A stretch of 64,000 nt of DNA from NCBI RefSeq assembly GCF_002860365.1, contig NZ_NMWT01000028.1, positions 186,001 through 250,000 of the forward strand. Direction: 5' to 3'. Under the pieces are notes generated by a model, which was not told the DNA's origin, made no database searches, and saw only the letters and a program-made list of their open reading frames with translations. The stretch comes from Bifidobacterium parmae. GTDB taxonomy: Bacteria > Actinomycetota > Actinomycetes > Actinomycetales > Bifidobacteriaceae. Below are positions 62,339 to 64,000 of this stretch, piece after piece. A program made the translations under genes and the position numbers. Each line of letters starts with the position of its first letter. Within the stretch, counting starts at the first letter, position 1.

Positions 62339-63919
62339 CTACAGACGGATGTCCGGCGCGGGGGCGGCGGGACGCTCGTCGATGGCGCGCAGTCCGGCGG
62401 CATCGGTCGCGTAGAAGCGTTTCAGGTCGTCGGCGAACTTCGCGAGGCTCGGCTTGGACGAGTACAGCATGTGTCCGGCCGGATAGTACGTGAACGCGAT
62501 GTTGACGCGCAGCGGTTCCGGCAGTCCGAGATGGTCGATGTCGTATTCGGTCTGGCCGAACGGCGTGCACAGGTCGTAGACGCCATTGCCGATGAGCACT
62601 TTCAGCGCGGGCTGGTGGGCGATCGCGGCGGCCAGGTCGGGCACGACGTTCGGGAACGGGATGTTCCGTCCCCATGAGGACTTGGTCATGTCCGGCTGCC
62701 TGTGCCACCAGGTCCAACCCTTGCCCGGTTCGGTGGCGTTCCAGTCGAAGTCGGCGAATCCGACGCGTTCGGGCGTGCGGTCCCAGCCGAGTTCGTCGCG
62801 CAGGTACGCGTTGGCGAGACTCGAATACGCGGGGTCGAGATATGCGTCGTCCACGACGAACGTCTCCTCGTCGTTCATCCGGTCGAGGTCGTATCCGGCC
62901 ACGCGCCCGTCGTAACGGCCGACGATCCTTCCCTCGTCGCGCAGCAGCTCCTTGCGGAACCGCATGTCCACGACGCGCAGGTCGGAATCGTAGACGTACT
63001 TCGCGTCCAGACCGGTCAGCTCCGCGTAACGTTCGGCGACGCGACGCTTGACGAGGTCGTCCAACGAGGCTCCGGCGGCGAGCGCGAGGCGCAGCGGGCC
63101 GTTCGCGAACGCGCGCGCCTCCTGCAGATGGTCGGCGGGTTCCACCTCGGTCGCGGCGCGGCCATGGTATTGGGCGACGGACGCGTAGGTCGGGAAATAG
63201 CCGACGTAGAACTGGTCGGACGTGTCGAGCGTATACGCGTAGTCGAGGATGTTGGAGATGAGCGTGAGTCCGTTCAACGCGACCCCGTCCTGCTGGAGCC
63301 GGTATGCGAGGGCGGCGCCGCGCGTGGTGCCGTATGATTCGCCGAGCACGTACTTCGGTGAGTTCCAACGGTGGTATTTGCTCGAGTAGGCGCGGATGAA
63401 CGCGCTGAACCCGGCCACGTCGCCGTCCACCGACCATAGTTCCGGTTTCGCCTTGTCGAGGATTTCGGAGAATCCGGCGCCCGGCGCGTCGATGAACACC
63501 AGGTCGGAGGCCGTCAGCAGCGTGTACGGGTTGTCTTCGAGCCGGTACGGTGCGGCGGGCACCGGTGCCGCGTCCGGCACGTCGATGCGTTTCGGCGCGA
63601 TCGATCCCATGAGCAGGAATGTGGTGGACGATCCGGGGCCGCCGTTGAAGATGTAGGTGACCGGGCGGGTGACGTCGGGCTCGCCGTCGTCGTCGAGCAG
63701 TTCGAATGCGGTGAAGAAGACGCTTGCGGCCGGCTTCACCTTGGGCGTGTCGATGTGCAGCGTGCCGACGGTCGCCGCGTAGTGGAGCGTGCGTCCGTCG
63801 ATGTCGATGACGTGGCGCGTGGTCTTCTCGTATGGGTCCGGGAGTTTCGTCGATGAGGCGGCCATCGTCTGTTGCCTCGTCGCATCCCCGCCTTGTTTGC
63901 CGTCATCCGCATCGACCAT
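62339..63919 (-). CDS. S10 family serine carboxypeptidase-like protein
   Basis: A 526-residue alpha/beta-hydrolase of peptidase family S10. The oxyanion region is YIFNGGPGSST, the nucleophile motif GESYGTTRG (Ser), and the catalytic His lies in YYPAGHMLYSS near the C-terminus. The Asp is in GNGVYDLCTPF. No signal peptide, so it acts in the cytoplasm. AAGGAAGGGAG precedes the ATG. Known in bifidobacteria and other gut bacteria as a peptidase; substrate unknown. Confidence 0.92.
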   Translation of the reverse strand: MVDADDGKQGGDATRQQTMAASSTKLPDPYEKTTRHVIDIDGRTLHYAATVGTLHIDTPKVKPAASVFFTAFELLDDDGEPDVTRPVTYIFNGGPGSSTTFLLMGSIAPKRIDVPDAAPVPAAPYRLEDNPYTLLTASDLVFIDAPGAGFSEILDKAKPELWSVDGDVAGFSAFIRAYSSKYHRWNSPKYVLGESYGTTRGAALAYRLQQDGVALNGLTLISNILDYAYTLDTSDQFYVGYFPTYASVAQYHGRAATEVEPADHLQEARAFANGPLRLALAAGASLDDLVKRRVAERYAELTGLDAKYVYDSDLRVVDMRFRKELLRDEGRIVGRYDGRVAGYDLDRMNDEETFVVDDAYLDPAYSSLANAYLRDELGWDRTPERVGFADFDWNATEPGKGWTWWHRQPDMTKSSWGRNIPFPNVVPDLAAAIAHQPALKVLIGNGVYDLCTPFGQTEYDIDHLGLPEPLRVNIAFTYYPAGHMLYSSKPSLAKFADDLKRFYATDAAGLRAIDERPAAPAPDIRL

Positions 63920-64000
63920 GATGTCTCCCTTCCTTTGACGGACGTCCCGTCATCGTTTCGGTTCATCGTCCACTATACGTGCGTGGTGAGCGTCGATCCG

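Overview
The window reads as chromosomal DNA from a high-GC Gram-positive actinobacterium, most likely Bifidobacterium; the species cannot be told from the sequence. The pointers are an RbpA gene, a single-polypeptide PafBC-like WYL regulator, a Ski2/HelY helicase, an eukaryotic-type UDP-glucose pyrophosphorylase, a TrpC-TrpB fusion, the actinobacterial cluster pgsA / DUF881 / small basic protein / DUF881 / FHA (GarA-OdhI type) / MerR (FtsR type), and strong AAGGAGG ribosome binding sites. There is no rRNA, no CRISPR array and no intact insertion sequence. One tRNA is present (tRNA-Pro, anticodon GGG, minus strand).

Region by region. 1-6 kb: the 3' part of der, a GNAT acetyltransferase, an orphan GAD-like/DUF1851 protein, a self-contained tetR-MFS efflux pair with a shared operator, an unknown protein and a gene-poor, repeat-bearing stretch ending at tRNA-Pro. 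6-15 kb: core genes on the plus strand (ugpA, pafBC-like, small membrane protein, helY-like, rbpA, HAD phosphatase). 15-25.5 kb: core genes on the minus strand (cell-division/envelope cluster, then hisG, hisE, rpe, lgt, trpA, trpCB). 25.6-33 kb: an envelope-stress type module: two paralogous lipoproteins, a HlyD/peptidoglycan-binding adaptor, MacB-like ATPase and permease on the minus strand, diverging from an OmpR/HK two-component system. 33-36.7 kb: a flavodoxin-like quinone reductase, nfo and small unknown genes. 36.7-42.6 kb: a tightly overlapping minus-strand operon with a LanFEG-like ABC transporter (ATPase plus two permeases), a NarL-type histidine kinase and regulator, and a coupled protein with a Vsr-like PD-(D/E)XK motif. 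It faces a divergent peptide-deformylase-like gene across a 28-bp palindrome. 43.7-49 kb: TetR, SRAP/HMCES, YccF, an MFS exporter with a possible leader peptide, GNAT, DUF2316 and a YafQ/DinJ toxin-antitoxin pair. 49-56.8 kb: two paralogous LuxR-regulator/HK pairs pointing at each other, enclosing BrnT/BrnA, small membrane proteins, an EamA exporter and a fossil of a third kinase. 57-64 kb: an AAA/DUF4143 ATPase, GNAT, ASCH, a flavin-binding protein, a guanidinium exporter behind a guanidine-III riboswitch, two orphan multi-pass membrane proteins and an S10 serine carboxypeptidase.

Taken together, the first half is mostly housekeeping and the second half is mostly sensing and export: four two-component systems, three ABC-type systems, two MFS exporters, EamA, SMR and two toxin-antitoxin pairs. 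The most secure regulatory finding is the guanidine-III riboswitch. The most unusual arrangements are the six-gene overlapping operon at 36.7-42.6 kb and the duplicated, facing two-component pairs at 49.9-56.7 kb.
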